From Camarhynchus parvulus (lineage: Eukaryota > Chordata > Aves > Passeriformes > Thraupidae), in NCBI RefSeq assembly GCF_901933205.1, contig NC_044581.1:13977501-14041500 (forward strand): a stretch of DNA of 64,000 nucleotides, in the 5' to 3' direction. The notes below the pieces were generated by a model, which saw nothing but the letters and a program-made list of their open reading frames with translations, had not been told where the DNA came from and searched no databases. This document shows positions 1 to 13,600 of this stretch, one piece after another. The stretch's first letter is position 1. Every line of letters starts with the position of its first letter. Both the position numbers and the translations under genes were made by a program.

Positions 1-3000
1 CCTTCTTTCCCAGGAAAGTTTTGTCCTGCTTTTGATCCCTTGTGTGATTTCTGTGGTGTTTAAGAAGTAGAGTTCATCATTGAACCATGGGAGGTTTTTT
101 TGGGAAGTTTTTTGGAGGAGCTTGCTCATTTTTTATTACTGGTTTGCAAGAATCTGTAGGATTGTAACACATTTCAGGTCTCTAGAACTATAAAGGAAAA
201 ATCTGTGGAGTTGCTCAATAAACTCCAACACTTTTGAAGGCATTGGTTGATATATATAGACAGTGATGGGTTAAAGTTTTGGCTTTTTTGTAGAAAACTA
301 GCACTGTGCAGCATTGTTAAAACAGGGGAAAGGGCTGTAGGAACTGCCAGACCCTTAGATCATGGCAGATACTTGTCAACAAGAATCAATGAGTGGGTGT
401 TCTCATGAATCATCATCAGAAATAATCTTATTCGGCATTTTTGCAGATAATAATGAAGTAAATTAAAGTTTGCTGATAATTCAATTTGCACTGGCCCCAA
501 GAGGGAAGGTACATATTGAGGACAGAGGATGCTGCTGGCTGGTCAGGCCAGCTCCCTTGGGCTTCAGCACAGCCCAATTCAACACTACACACCCAGGAAG
601 AGGCAGAATGCTGGGCACACAGTAGGGGTTATATTCTGGAAAACTCTAACTCTGGAATGAGCTAAGGGGAATCTTCAGCTCCAGGAATCTGCCTGTAATG
701 TGTTTAGAATGGTGGAGTGTGGAGCTGGCCCCCAACAGCCAGGATGGGGCAGCTGGGAGGTGCCAGGAGCCCCCCAGGTCTGGGGCCAGGGAGCTGATGG
801 AGCCAGAGCCACCAGTCTGCCTTGCTGCTCCTTGAGGTTCCTCACATCCAAGGGTTGTGCTGCTCCAGGGCTTTCTAATCAGCTCCTGAGCAAATCCAAG
901 AAGTATCTTGTTTTTCTTAGGGACAATCTAGCCCTAAGTTTTTATCAGAGATTAGCAATGGCTAGACTACTACTGCACTGATATTATTTCCAAAGGACTG
1001 AAAAGAAATAAAAATATATATTGCAGGAGCAGATGAAAGATGCCTAATGGGTAGAAAGGGCTGATTTCATTTAATCAGATATAGAATAAAGCTGGATTAA
1101 TACTCTTGCAGTTGAATGTTGGGCACAGACTTCATTGGATTCCCTCCAGGCTTTTTGATTAGAGACTATCCACACTGGCAAATGCTGGGGTACTCTCAAA
1201 GGAGCAGTGCAACAGAATTCACATTTGAGGCTTCTGTAGCAAACCTAACTTTTAGCTGCCAATGTGTTAAATGCTTTATCTCATTCAGAGCCAAAATACT
1301 GACTGGATGTTACAGATGGTGATGTGCATGTTTTTGGAAAGATGATGAATGCCTCCAGCCCTAGCTACAAATGGCCAGCTAATTAAATAGTGTACAGTGA
1401 GTTTTTGATTGTGATAGAGTGGACATTTACAGAATTAGCTTTGGTGGATATTTTTATTCAAGAAACAATAGCCTTTAAGCATAGTGTTTATTCATCAGGG
1501 GAAATTTGCCTCTACCTACTGAACAACCACAGAATCTGTGCAGCACGTGAGTTGCCTTCATAATAGCAGTTAAATACTGAAGAGGAATTGTGTGTGATAC
1601 CATCTGCCTGTGGAAAATGCAGAAATTCACTCTGAAGGTGAAAATCTTGGTGGGCCTCTGCATGTGGTTGCAAACTGGCAGCCCTTGTGCTTTGGCCAGG
1701 GAGACTCTGCACTAAGCCAGATCATTCTGCAGGTGATCAAACTTGTGGTAAAAAAGGGATGACTGTTCTTTGAGCAGGTGAAGTATCCAAATAGAAGAGG
1801 CAAAGGTCAGAGGAATAATTTCAAAATTTCCTTGCTTAGCAATACATATGTATTTGAAAAAAAAAAATCCATATATCCAACTCATCAGCCAGAGCCATAG
1901 GCCACAAGGTTAGAGTATAAACTGTCAATATTAACTGCTGCTAATGGAAATGCAGATTGCGGGAGCAATGAAGCACAAGATGCACAGGCAAGACATGGGA
2001 CCAAAGGGAGTGACAGCAAAGCAAAGAAGAGATTGGTGTAGGGTCACAGTGCTGGCCAAAATGTGCCAGGGAAACAGGACTTGGATAAATTTACCTTTTT
2101 CTAGAAATTTGCTCTGAGGAAAGACCAGCTTTATGATTAGCTTTTTCTCATTGCTGAAACTGTCTGGTTTTGGATCCCTGTTGAGGCTAAACCAGCTGTG
2201 CAAATAGCAATGAATCAAAGAGTAACCAAACACCCTGTGCTGCATTAGAGCCAATCTGCAGATCTTCAGCCGTGTGTGTTCTGGTGAGCAACACAAACCT
2301 TCTTTCTGAAACACTCATTCTGAGAGAGGGCCCTGGGTTTTCATGTATCATTACAGACACTGAGGGCTTGTTTGCATTTGCTGAAAGAATATTTCATTAC
2401 TCTGGTTGCTTTTCTTAATGAAAACAAATATTTTAAAACGGTTAATTTATGAGAATAAATAGTATTCAGTAGGTTCCTAAACTCCCCAAGGTAAATAATA
2501 TAGGCATGGTAAAGGCCAGCTCTGTTATATTAATAATTGATGTTTGGCTTCCTCCTAGCTCAACTGTGATCTATTCATTCTGCTTTGTAAAAGTGCAATT
2601 AGAGCTGAATTACAGTAATCAATAGAGCAGTAGCATTTAGAACCAGGGTACTTAAACAGAGGGAAATTTTGCAGATGGGAAGTTTTTTGAGGTATATTGC
2701 ATAAACTGCCTTCGTTGGATGGAATCTTAAATGATCACAAAGGAGATTAAGTTGTAATTGATGTAGATATTTCCAGAGGTTATCTTTTTAACCAAAACCA
2801 ACCTCTAACAATCTGATTTAAATGATTTCCCTTCCTTTTACTTCTGTTGTGTCTCCCAGCCCATTCTCTCATGATGTGGCTGCTGCAGCTTTCCTGTGCT
2901 TGTCCAAAGAGCTGCACTGTTTGTGGGCAGCTGAGAGGAGAGACGTGATGGGGAGCAGGCTCTGCATTTGGGACAGTGCATGGCAGATGTGGGAGGCTCT

Positions 3001-3079
3001 ACAATGAGCAGCGGTAATGGACAGCCAGAGGAGGAACACAGGAAAGCTCCCCCGTGCTAAAGCCACAGGAAATGCAGTG
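1..3079. other. Intergenic, no gene seen
   Basis: AT-rich non-coding DNA. Open frames are short and without recognisable domains. I see no repeat, RNA gene or exon. Confidence 0.7.
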
Positions 3080-3124
3080 TTGGGAGGGAGGGGAGGTGGA
3101 TGAGATGACCTCGACGATTCTGTG
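3080..3124 (+). mobile_element. Possible short CR1 3'-end remnant
   Basis: The segment reads GGTGGATGAGATGACCTC then GACGATTCTGTGA, resembling the 3' tail of CR1 LINEs (GATGACCTC and a terminal ATTCTGTGA unit) with an internal deletion. It is short and diverged. Confidence 0.3.
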
Positions 3125-3702
3125 AGAAAGTTTTGCTTAATCACCCAAGAGTGTGAACTATTACAGAGAGAAGAGCTGACAGTAACCAACTTTAGAGTAG
3201 AAAGGAACCATAGAAGAGGAAAGGCCTTGGAAGTTCTGTGTTTGAGATAATGAAAGCAAGGATGTCTCTGTGCTGAGAGGAGAGGCTGCCACAAGCCTGG
3301 GGCACTGCCCTGTAAAGCTTGTGTACAAGCCCACACCAAAATCTTTGAGCATCCCTGTGACTTAGGAAGACTCTGCTTGGGACTTAGGGAGGATTTTGGT
3401 ATCTCCAATAAAACCTGGATGAGGTTCTCCATGCTTTCTTTTCCTGCTCCCTTTCATGCCCATGTGTTAGCCAGGAACAGCCTTCCAGAGTTCAGGAAAC
3501 CCTGTCTGGCCCTATTTTCTCTGTGGGGCTGCCAAGCATTGCTTGCTCTGGGTTTGTTTCTGTGTTTTGGGGTTCTGTTGGGTCAAATCATAACCTAATT
3601 CAAACGTACACAGTCATCTTCCCCCAGTATTTCATTTGCTCAAGGTTAAGGACTCTCTCTGATGGGATGTGCCAAAATCTGGCTGTTGTCCCCAAGGCTG
3701 GG

Positions 3703-4158
3703 GAGCAGCTGCTTGGGCAGGCACTGGGCACTCCTGTCCCTGCAGGAGCTGCTTGGGCAGGCACTGGGCACTCCTGTCCCTGCAGGAGCTGCTTGGGCAG
3801 GCACTGGGCACTCATATGCCTGCAGAGGAGCTGCTTGGGCAGGCACTGGGCACTCCTGTCCCTGCAGGAGCTGCTTGGGCAGGCACTGGGCACTCATATG
3901 CCTGCAGAGGAGCTGCTTGGGCAGGCACTGGGCACTCCTGTCCCTGCAGGAGCTGCTTGGGCAGGCACTGGGCACTCCTGTCCCTGAGAGGAGCTGCTTG
4001 GGCAGGCACTGGGCACTCCTGTCCCTGCAGAGGAGCTGCTTGGGCAGGCACTGGGCACTCCTGTCCCTGCAGGAGCTGCTTGGGCAGGCACTGGGCACTC
4101 CTGTCCCTGAGAGGAGCTGCTTGGGCAGGCACTGGGCACTCCTGTCCCTGCAGAGGAG
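3703..4158. repeat. GC-rich minisatellite, 11 copies of a 40-42 bp unit
   Basis: The core GCTTGGGCAGGCACTGGGCA recurs at 3711, 3751, 3791, 3833, 3873, 3915, 3955, 3996, 4038, 4078 and 4119. Four unit types differ only in the tail after the core: A ends CTCCTGTCCCTGCAG (40 bp), B has CTCATATGCCTGCAGAG (42), C ends CCTGAGAG (41) and D ends CCTGCAGAG (42). Their order is A-AB-AB-ACD-ACD, showing nested duplication. The unit contains GGGCAGG, resembling the classic minisatellite core. Long open frames in several frames on both strands here are a by-product of the repeat. Confidence 0.97.
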
Positions 4159-6319
4159 CCCCCTGAGCTGCAGGGTGTGCTGAGCTGGTCTATGGTGGGA
4201 CTCACTGTCAATGTGAAAGCAGATACTGGCTGATTATTGTTGTTAATAATCACCATTGTATTCTCCTTCTCTAGGGCATTGTGGTGTTTGAGGTGAAACT
4301 AGAGTGCTTTCAGTTCTTTAGGAAATGTGGAATGGCTCAATAAAGTATTCCCTGTTGTGACTTTTGGACTTTATGTAATGTCAATAAAGGGATAAAATGT
4401 GTTTAATTAAAAAGGGGCTGATTTTATTGAACAAATATGCCAAATAAAAACCAGAGTAGAAGCACTAACATGTTGGTCTAACTTCTCAAGCACAATTTTC
4501 AGTTTTCTATAGAAATCTAAAAATAAAGCATGTGTTAATGTATTTTTTAAAAATTAATTTAATTAATCTTTATTTTTCAGGTGGCAATAGCTTATTAAAT
4601 GGGCACTACCAAATAGATAGGAGAAAGGTGCTATTTGAATTGATATGGAAGGGGATGCTTTCTTGGCTAGAGCTTTGCACTTTTGAACAAGGAAATTAAA
4701 TAATTAAAGCTCTGCTGACTGCAATCTATATTCCTGGGAAGCATCTGCTTGTCAGTGTGTAATGCATGCACTGCTCTGCATGTGCATTATGTTTTAATAA
4801 TGCCTCCATCTTCCTCATAAGGCATGTTGTCTTATAATGCAACCCTCTCCAATAACCCTGTCCTGGCAGCTGTCATGTGATCCTGATGGCTTTTGGTGAA
4901 TAGACTATCCTGTAATTATTTTCCTCTCCTATTAAGCTTCACATTCTCTGTACGTAGAAATACACCTTTATATGGTAGTATAATGTGTATTGTTTCTTGA
5001 TTTTATTTTTATAAGCATAATGAAATGATCTCCTTCCACATCCCAGACTAGCATAATGCTTCTGGATTTATTGCTGTACCAATTTATGTTGGCTCATCAG
5101 AAAGGTGCTTCCAGTGCATTAGCAAACCCCTGAAGTGCTTCTGGTAATAGGGAAAAGCACCTGGGTAGTTGTAAATATAGGAAAGAAGGTTTTCAGTTTG
5201 ATAAAACCTAGAGCAGGAAATGCCACTTAGGCTAAGATCACAATGTGTTTAGCCAGGCTGTCCCACTGCCAACCTTCTCCACAGGGTGGCTGTTTGCAGG
5301 AGAATTGAGTTTCTCTCTGGCCCTGGGCTGCTGCCCTTGGCAGTGCTTCCCAAATGTAGGCAGCAGTGCCCTCATTTTCTCACTTTGTTTACCCTGCACT
5401 GAAACAATTTGTGGTAATGTGAAGAGGTGGGAGCTGCTGGGTATTAATGCTCCCCTGCAAACTGAGAATTGGACACTCAGCTTAAAGACATTTCCAGAGG
5501 CTACATCAATTTAGGCTTGGGAAGCCTTTAAGTTTTGTAGCTTAGCTGTGTAGCTGCATGTGCATCTGTCTGGGAGGAGAGGAAGCAAGCAAATCAACAA
5601 ACAAGTCATTCCTCCCATAAATCTCTTCTGATTGAACCTGAGCACAGCACAGTGTGCTACAGAAGAATGAATAAACTGATGATAATAACAGAACCTGATT
5701 ACACAGTGATGGGCAATAGCAGCAAATAGGCCTTATCTTGCACTGTGAAATAGAAACTCATGGCCAAACAAATAAGTCTGGATTCCCAGAGAGAGAGTTT
5801 TCAGCAATCCATGGGCAATGACCCTCAAAATTATGTATTCAAAAAAAAAGATTATTTTCAGAAGTGCAGCCTAGGCTTGCAGTGCAGCTGAGAAGAAGAT
5901 ATTTGTGTTGCTCAATTGTACATGCAGCCTATCATCAAATGTTCACCCCACTGAGGATGGGTGGTCACAACTGGGTGCTGGTCAGGACCCAGGCACACAT
6001 CAGCATTTACACTTTCTGCTCCTGCTTGGGCCATCTACTCTTCCTTCTTCCTGTTCATTCAGACAAATAATGACTTTTTAGGAGTGAGATGAGAATTTTA
6101 AACCACTGAAAATGGACCAAGGGCTTAACCCTTTGAGCACTTACCTGAATCAGCTCTACTCCCACAGGTGTACTCCACTTGGAGTGCACTCTGCTGTAGT
6201 GTGGGGAGATGCAGAAGAAACTGGGTTTGCTTTTTCATGCAATCCCCCACATTTGAATGTGTTTGCACATTCTTCTAGCACTGGGAAGAAGAAATATTTG
6301 GTAAATGATATGTAGATAT
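4159..6319. other. Intergenic, no gene seen
   Basis: AT-rich DNA after the minisatellite. Several AATAAA strings near 4340-4445 have no associated reading frame. Nothing else is identifiable. Confidence 0.7.
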
Positions 6320-6429
6320 GGCTTTGAACAGCCTGATCTGGTGGAAACTGTCCCTCCCCACAGCAGAGGGGCTGGAACTAGCTGATCTTTAAGGTCCCTT
6401 CCAGTCCAAATCATTCTATGGTTTTATGA
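6320..6429 (+). mobile_element. CR1 LINE 3' fragment
   Basis: A 5'-truncated copy in plus orientation. It contains AACAGCCTGATCTGGTGG, GATCTTTAAGGTCCCTTCC and the terminal ATTCTATGG/TTTTATGA units typical of the avian CR1 3' end. It is too short to encode protein and is an inactive relic. Confidence 0.85.
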
Positions 6430-9400
6430 AATACTTGTTTATTATTGTAAAAGTACAAATATATGTGTCAAAACCCAAGGTAATGTAATTTGTGAGCTCC
6501 CTGTATACATTGCTTCAGCTTGAGTCCATGAAGAACTTGGGCAGCTGCTTCACTGCCAATAAAGTTTGGGTTATGTAGACTTGTTAGTTTACTGGGAGTT
6601 TGGATTTGGTGAGCTCTACTACTCTTGAGTTTAGAGTCTTAAGCCTTTGCTTCAAATTAAACATGTTTTTAGTTTTTTTCCTGAGAGAGAGGAATTATTA
6701 TCTGCCACAAGACTGTCACACAGAGAAGTGAAATAAAATGGAGAGTTTAGCTGCTAAAAGGCTGGTGTAGGAGAAAATGGTGACAAATCTTGGGAGGATG
6801 ATGAGAGTCTGGCTCCCTTCCTCCATGTGCTCCTGACTGGGGGCATTGGACCCTTGTGTCCCCACCTGGCACAAGAGCCTGCAGTGAGATCAGCTGGAAA
6901 ATTATGGATGCACAAGGAAGGGAAACTTTCCTAGGCCTTATAACTACTAAGAATAAATCCAGCAACCATTTTTTCCTACATGAAAATAATTTCATAAATA
7001 TAATCGAGTATTACTTTATTTTCTATAGAGGCTTCACTAGAAACTTTTCAGCTACAAAGCTGTGAAGTAACTAATTTTTCTAGATAAAAATATGGTGTCT
7101 CCATGACAGTTCAGCTTGGATGCTCCTTCTCCAGATTGTAGTACATGCTGAAAAACTGCCCTAAATAAGATTGTTCTTCACTGGCAGCAGCAGAACTGCA
7201 ATAATTTATTCTAGCTGAGTATATTTTTCTTGAAAAGATTTTTAAAAAATGAAATAATTTTCAAGAATGTTTTACAACCTTATCAAAAGAAAACATCAAG
7301 AGCACTAATTCCAAAATTATGCTTGCATAAATGAGTGTGAAATGTTAGCATTGCAATGGATTTTGTATCCTTTAGAAGTAACATGAAATATTGCCAAGAA
7401 ATAAAGTAAAATATGCATCCAACTGTATTGTTACAGCAAGAGTAATAATTGCTGATGGCTGTCAAAGGTACCTTTTGGCTCTAAAATCTCAAGTTGAATC
7501 TTTCTCCCTGTTAGGAGAATTAGCAAATAGTTGTTGCTGGACTGCCAGCTTATTTTATATTTATATATAACAAAGCTCATCAAAATCTCTGTCTCACTGA
7601 AGATTCTGCATTAGTTGCTGCTTGGCAATGCAGGCTTGTCTTTCTAGCCCCAGATTTAGGGTGGTGGTGTTGTTCCCCCAGTGCTGAAGGCTGAAGGGAG
7701 CACTTGCAGGGTCCGAGGTGTGTCTGAGTGTCTCAGTGGTGCATGCAGGTAAAACCTCACTAAAGGAAGGTCTTACAACACCATGGCTCAGCCCTGCTGC
7801 TTTGGCTGAGTAAAAGGGGCTATGGGAAAGGGACTCAGCTGAATTAGGGGTAAAAACCAAGTTCTACAACCATCGTGTATTCACATTTTGGTGTGTGGTG
7901 GTTGCTTGAATTATGTTTGTTATGATTTAAAGCTCTGTAACTGATAAAGACCTGACTTAGAGAAGCCTGTTTTTTGCAATAAAGCAGCTCTCCTTTGCAC
8001 CTGCCTGGAGCCCTGTGTCATCTGGACCCTCCCCACATCCCAGGGGTGTCTCAGCAGGGCTGTGGAATGCTTCCCTGGGGCTGGGCACCCTGCAGCAGCC
8101 AAGGGCACAACGTGCTGAACCTCAAACCAGAGCCAGGCTGCTCTCCCAGTCACTGTACTTTGCACGGTGCAGTCTGGAGCACACCCTGGACATCCACTGA
8201 AGGGGAAAAAAGAGGGGAGTGGGCTTGTGAAACCCGGTGTAAAGCAGATCTAGCTTCTGTCCTGAGGTTTTCTGTCTCGTTCTTGTGGAGCTGCATTTTT
8301 TGCTTGTTTCTCATTTGTCAGAGCTTATCATTATCCTTCAGATTTCCTGTGTCAGTTTGTTTAGAACTGACTTCTTCCAAAAAAGTCCCCTCTGCCATTC
8401 ATGCTGTATCACACGGGATACAAAATAGCTATGAAAGATAAATTTTGGGTTGATATGAACACGGAGTTACCAGTTTATTAAATACATCTTATTGTGTGTA
8501 ACAGTAAATACATAAATTTAAGGCTTTTGAGATGCACACAAATATATGGAGTTAAAAAATTTAAAACATGATAAAATTCTAGGCAAGGACTACATATTTA
8601 TCACAAAGCAATTAAATATCTTGGTTTGTTTATTCCAAAATTAACTTGGCACATTAATTTAACATGAAAAGAGTGATTTGATGAAATCCTCAGAGAATTA
8701 CTATCTGCCCTTTGAATAAGTTATCTAAAATGCTATTTTATTATGCAAAGCTATGTAAAATAAATTGCATTCAAGCAGTGGTTCAGAAAGTAGCTTATCG
8801 TAGCCTCATGTTCATAAAGAAATGACATAAAAGATCTGGGGATCACTGCTTTTCTTTCAAAACGGGAAAAATTAAGCAGAGACAGTCTTTAATTTGAAAA
8901 GAGCTAATTTGACATGGAGATAATTATCTTGGTACTTTGAAATGTGATTAACTCTAATTATAGCCAGAAAAAACCCTCGAGGGAACAGTGAAAGCACAAA
9001 GCAGTGTGGAAGCAGCAGTGACCTCACGTGTGGGATTCATGTGATGGAGCAGGTCAGGCTCTGTTCAAGAGGGTACAAATCATCCTGTGCAACCATTTCC
9101 TCTCACAGAGATTCCTATTTGCACACACATTCACCCCTCAGCACCAGAGTAACATGGGCAATGTTTACATTAAAGGATGACTTCACTACCTGTGCGGACA
9201 CAAACACACAAACTACAGCTGGCACATCACCTAATGTAAATCCAGGAGCTGTTTTGTCCATGGATAATCACACTGAACTTCCAGCAAGATCAGGAAATTG
9301 ATTCCAATAAGGGGATTGCAGGAAAGCAACCCAGCAAGCTGTTTACTGATTTTTAATTTTTTCCCCAATTAATGGAAAGACTGTTCTCCCAATTTAATTT

Positions 9401-10477
9401 GGTAATTAATTTGAAACGTGAGAACTAGGAGTACTAAATAGATAATATTATTCTGCATGGCTGGAAATAATTTTCAGAGTTTGGCTTCCTTTTAACTGAA
9501 CCTAAGGAATTGCTCCTCTCACTTCTGTTTCCTGACAGGGAAATCCATAAGGAAATCCTATATCATGCTGGGCTTTGGGTTTATGTTATTTTTAAGCCTT
9601 TCCCAGTATTTGCCATAAAAGAGATTTAAACCAGGGATGATTTGCCTCAGCTGAGGGGCAGATGCAAAAGCCCATGCAAAGAAGGGCTAACTAGCATGGA
9701 TTATTTAGTACTCTCATACTGAAGGCAGGTCCTGATGAGGGAGAGAAGTCAGAAGTCTGGCTGTTGTTACCCACTTACACAAAGCTCAGAGATGTGTGGC
9801 TTTCCATTTCAGCAAATGCTTCTATACTCTTGTTTTATGGAAAACAGTAAACAGGTTTATGGGTTTGTAGTTAGTTTGTTATACCAAGCTCTGTATCTTT
9901 TCCCAGAGGATCTGGCCATTCTGTTTGTTATGGAATATTGGACAATAAGTGGATTATGATTTGTTGTGTTATTGACAGTTTAGCATTCCTTTCAGATGAG
10001 CTTTTGAGCAGGCAATGATGTGCTTTCTGTCACATTTCAGCCTATTATCTCAACATTGCCCACTGCAAATGGTTTCATTCAATAATTGAATACTTTAGTT
10101 TATTTTACCAGTATGGTTTATGTTTGGTGAGGGTTGTTTTTGTTGCTGTTGTTTTGGCTAAGGCTTTCTTTGGTTTGCTTCATGTACATAATTTATTGCA
10201 TGATGTGTTTGCACATCATATGTAGAACGTGGCTTCTAGGCCCCAAGCCACTTGATTAGTTCTGTGCTCTTTTTCATTTTCTTTCTGCATGTAAGGAAAA
10301 TAAATGACATTTTAGAACTGTAGTTTAGTTGTTTGCATGTGGTAACACCATGTGAAAAGCAAATGGATTCATTAGGTAGAGATTGTTGTCTGAGTTTCCT
10401 CCTTAATGTTACATAGTTTTACTGAACTGGGACACATCTCAAAACTGCTCCAGTTTATAGGACTCAGCTGATCATTT
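6430..10477. other. Intergenic, no gene seen
   Basis: Mostly AT-rich, with a modestly GC-rich patch near 7990-8200 and a very AT-rich stretch at 8440-8960. No exon or repeat is recognised. Confidence 0.7.
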
Positions 10478-10675
10478 CAATCATACAGTCACACAGGGAA
10501 AAAATGGTTTGGGTTGGAAGGAACCTCAAAGATTGTCCAGCTCCAACCCCTTCCACGAGCAGGGACACCTTCCACTATCCCAGGGAGCTCCATCCAACCT
10601 GGCCTTGGACACTGCCAGGGCTGGGGCAGCCACAGCTGCTGTTCTACCACCCTCACAGGGCAGAACTTCAGTACT
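10478..10675 (-). mobile_element. CR1 LINE 3' fragment, reverse orientation
   Basis: The segment reads as the reverse complement of a CR1 3' end: TGGTTTGGGTTGGAAGGAAC, then TCCAGCTCCAACCCCTTCC, the GCCTTGGACACTGCCAGGG region, and ACCACCCTCACAGGGCAGAA. The last part appears to follow a small internal deletion. Short open frames over it are not genes. Confidence 0.85.
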
Positions 10676-13600
10676 GTTTGCCTTATTTTTTTTTTCTTAT
10701 CAGTTATATAAAAACCATCCTCTCTCATTTAGTTTAACTTTTAATCAAATAAATGCAAAAATCTTGTATTGCAGAAAAGTTGCTGCTGCAGTAACTGGGA
10801 ATGCATTGCATGCTGTAAAAAGGGTAAAACAAAAGGTCTTTACTCCAACACTGGGGAAAATCTGAATATCTTGGATAGAAGAGGCACTGTCCAAATGAGC
10901 CTGGCATCTCTAGTATTAAAGCACAGGAAAGAAACTTGAGCAGCCTAAAAGCCAGCCTGGTACGCTCCTGCCCTTGGGCACAGCTCCTCTGGGCCGGGCA
11001 GAGTGCTCTTGAGAGTGCATAACAAATTTAAATTGTCACGTGCTCATAAAGCAATAGCCTTTCACCTTTTATTTTGTTCCACTCTGTGCAACTTTTACCT
11101 TCTGATTGATCCCACTGTGACAGCCTAAAGTTTCCCATTAAAGCCCACTGAAGTTTGGTGAAGGACACAAATTGCCCATCCCCACGACATTGCAGAACTG
11201 CAGGGAAATGTCTTTTTATTTTAATTACTGCCTAAAGATCCTTAGACAAGCTGATACATAATAATCACATTTGCTGGCTTTCCTGTTTTGTATTTAATAT
11301 GATATAGGAAAAATTTATTGTAATTTTCAAGGGGGGTCTTAGCCAGAACTGTGGCCTCCCTTGGTGGCTCCTCTCCATCCTGAAATCCACCTGCTCATGC
11401 TCACCACCTCTAAAAATCACCCTCATAGCTACTGTTGGGTTCACCTTCTTGTGTTCCATATTATTACTACCTTCTTTTTTATGTCTTTATACTTTTTTCC
11501 CAGTTTCTGTCACATATTTGCAAGCACTGAGGTGGTGATCCCAGAGCTGAGTGTGTTGGCAGGGCTTGAGAGCAAATGCACCAGCCATGCACATAAACCA
11601 TGATGCACCTACAAAAAAGTACTGATCCTCTTAGCTACATCCTCATAATTTATATTCTGTCTGTGAAGGAGGAGGATGTTGTGTTTCCAACCCACCTTTG
11701 TTATTTATTCTCTTCAGTAGGTCTAATATTTGCAGAAATGCTCAGATAGAGATAAATCTTTTCTAATTCCTTGGGATTTTATTATAACAGTTTTCATCAT
11801 GATGAATTCTTTCAGTATTTAAGAAAATCAATTGTCAATTAACTTTTATGGGGAATTATGCATTGTGATTAGTCATCAGTTGGGCATTATGGTGTTATTT
11901 GACAACTGTTATGAAAACAGTAATTTGCTTTTATTATCTATCAAATAGCCAACACAAGTTTCAAAAATAGTATAAGCTTTGGAATTATAATTAGAGAATG
12001 CTTTATTTGGATTTTTTTTAATTACACAGTGTTACTGGTCAGAACTAATTATTTTATTTGAAGAAAATTTAATATATTATTTACAAAAAGCAGATAGCTT
12101 ACCTTTTTTTTTATTTATTTCTGTAAATATTTGAAGAATTACAACTGCATTAACAAGATTGAAATAAGTAGATAATCATTCTAAGGTAAATAGGCTTGAT
12201 TAAATAATGAATTGTTTAAAAAAAAAAGGGTTTTTGTTCAAAACAAAGGATGGATGCCTACGAATCTGAATTACCTGATGAAGTCTTGTTTCCCCTTGAT
12301 TTGGAGGTTGGTGCTGCACTGCAGGAGTGGTCCAAAGTTTATTTAATCATTTCTGTAAGCAACATCTATAAAACATTGACCCAACTTAGTAAATTCTGTA
12401 ATGAAATGGTGTGTAGCATTAGCAACAAATGTTTTCAAGTAAATGAGAGCATTATCTTCTTGTCAAAGAGCACAGGAAAAATGAATTGATGCAAACCCAA
12501 ACAGGTTTATATGCTGCTCTTCCTCCTTAGCTGTTGAGTGCATCCAAGATCATCCTTACCTTGCCCAAAGATATTTATTGACCACAGCATTCATTACTGA
12601 ATATCCAAGTACCAATAACCTAAAATATATGCCAGTTTTAAAAGTCTATATGTAAGTTTTAAATGTTTTTGCTCGTGAGGGATGTTCTCACTGGCCTTCT
12701 CCTGTCTCATTTGGAAGATGGAATGTCTGTTTGCTCTGGAGCTGGCTTGGCTCTAAGGGAGACATTACAGTGGCTCTTCAAACCTCTGGGTGCAGCTTAT
12801 CGTGGAATTATTGTGGCTTCTGTTCAGTGGAGTATCTTTAGTGTAGGAGGTGTATGTGCAATCAGCCTGCATAAATCTTGCCTCCATAAACCTTTTTACA
12901 CTGAAAGCTTTTCCACAGTAATAATAATAATAATAACAGCAGCATTACTGGTAACTGCCACCCACTGTGTAAAGGGTACTTCACCCAAAGAGTCCTAAAT
13001 AAATCTGCAGCAATCTGATGCTTAACCATAGATATTGTAAAATGAAAGGCAGATTACTGGCACTGAGACGATTTCCAGTGCCACTGAGCTCCTTGAGAGA
13101 GCTGTGTGGGGTCATGACCGGCCCACCCTGCTTACAGCATCAACCACGAACAAATACTGTTGGAAAGAGAAAAAGAAACATGCAAGACTAGAGTTGTCTT
13201 TCATCTGGATTTCCAGTGCCAATTTCCAGCACTCTTCTGCTCCAGGCTTCTCTTGAACCAGAGACTGAGCAGGAAGCTTTGAGTTCAAAATCCACAGATT
13301 GACCTTTACTCCATGAAACTTCTGTTGCATTTGTATTTTTATGCCTTCCCCACATTCTGAAGCAATGATAGCATGTGGAATCCACATTTCCTTTCTTCTG
13401 CTTTGCTTTTATAGTTTGGTGATTTTTTTTTCTGCATGCTTTTTATCCCTTCTTTTATGACTTCTTCCTTTTATTTATTGTTGATTTGGGAGATCTAAAT
13501 GGTGCATTGGGAAGACTGAAGACAGCTGAGTGCTACCACTGAATGTCCTTCACCTCATACCAGAACATTCTCCTCTGCTCCCTCAAATGTCTTTAAAAGA

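Noticed and set aside
2869..3432. 187-codon open frame on the minus strand
   Set aside because: No recognisable domain, low-complexity Ser/Leu/Pro composition, and overlap with a possible CR1 remnant. Length is within chance for this much sequence.
3523..4256. Several open frames of 97-173 codons on both strands over the minisatellite
   Set aside because: They arise because the 40-42 bp repeat lacks stops in many frames. The period is mostly not a multiple of three and no frame shows coding features.
12250..12489. 79-codon frame starting MDAYESELPDEV, acidic N-terminus
   Set aside because: Looked protein-like at first, but it has no known domain, no splice sites in frame and lies in AT-rich DNA.
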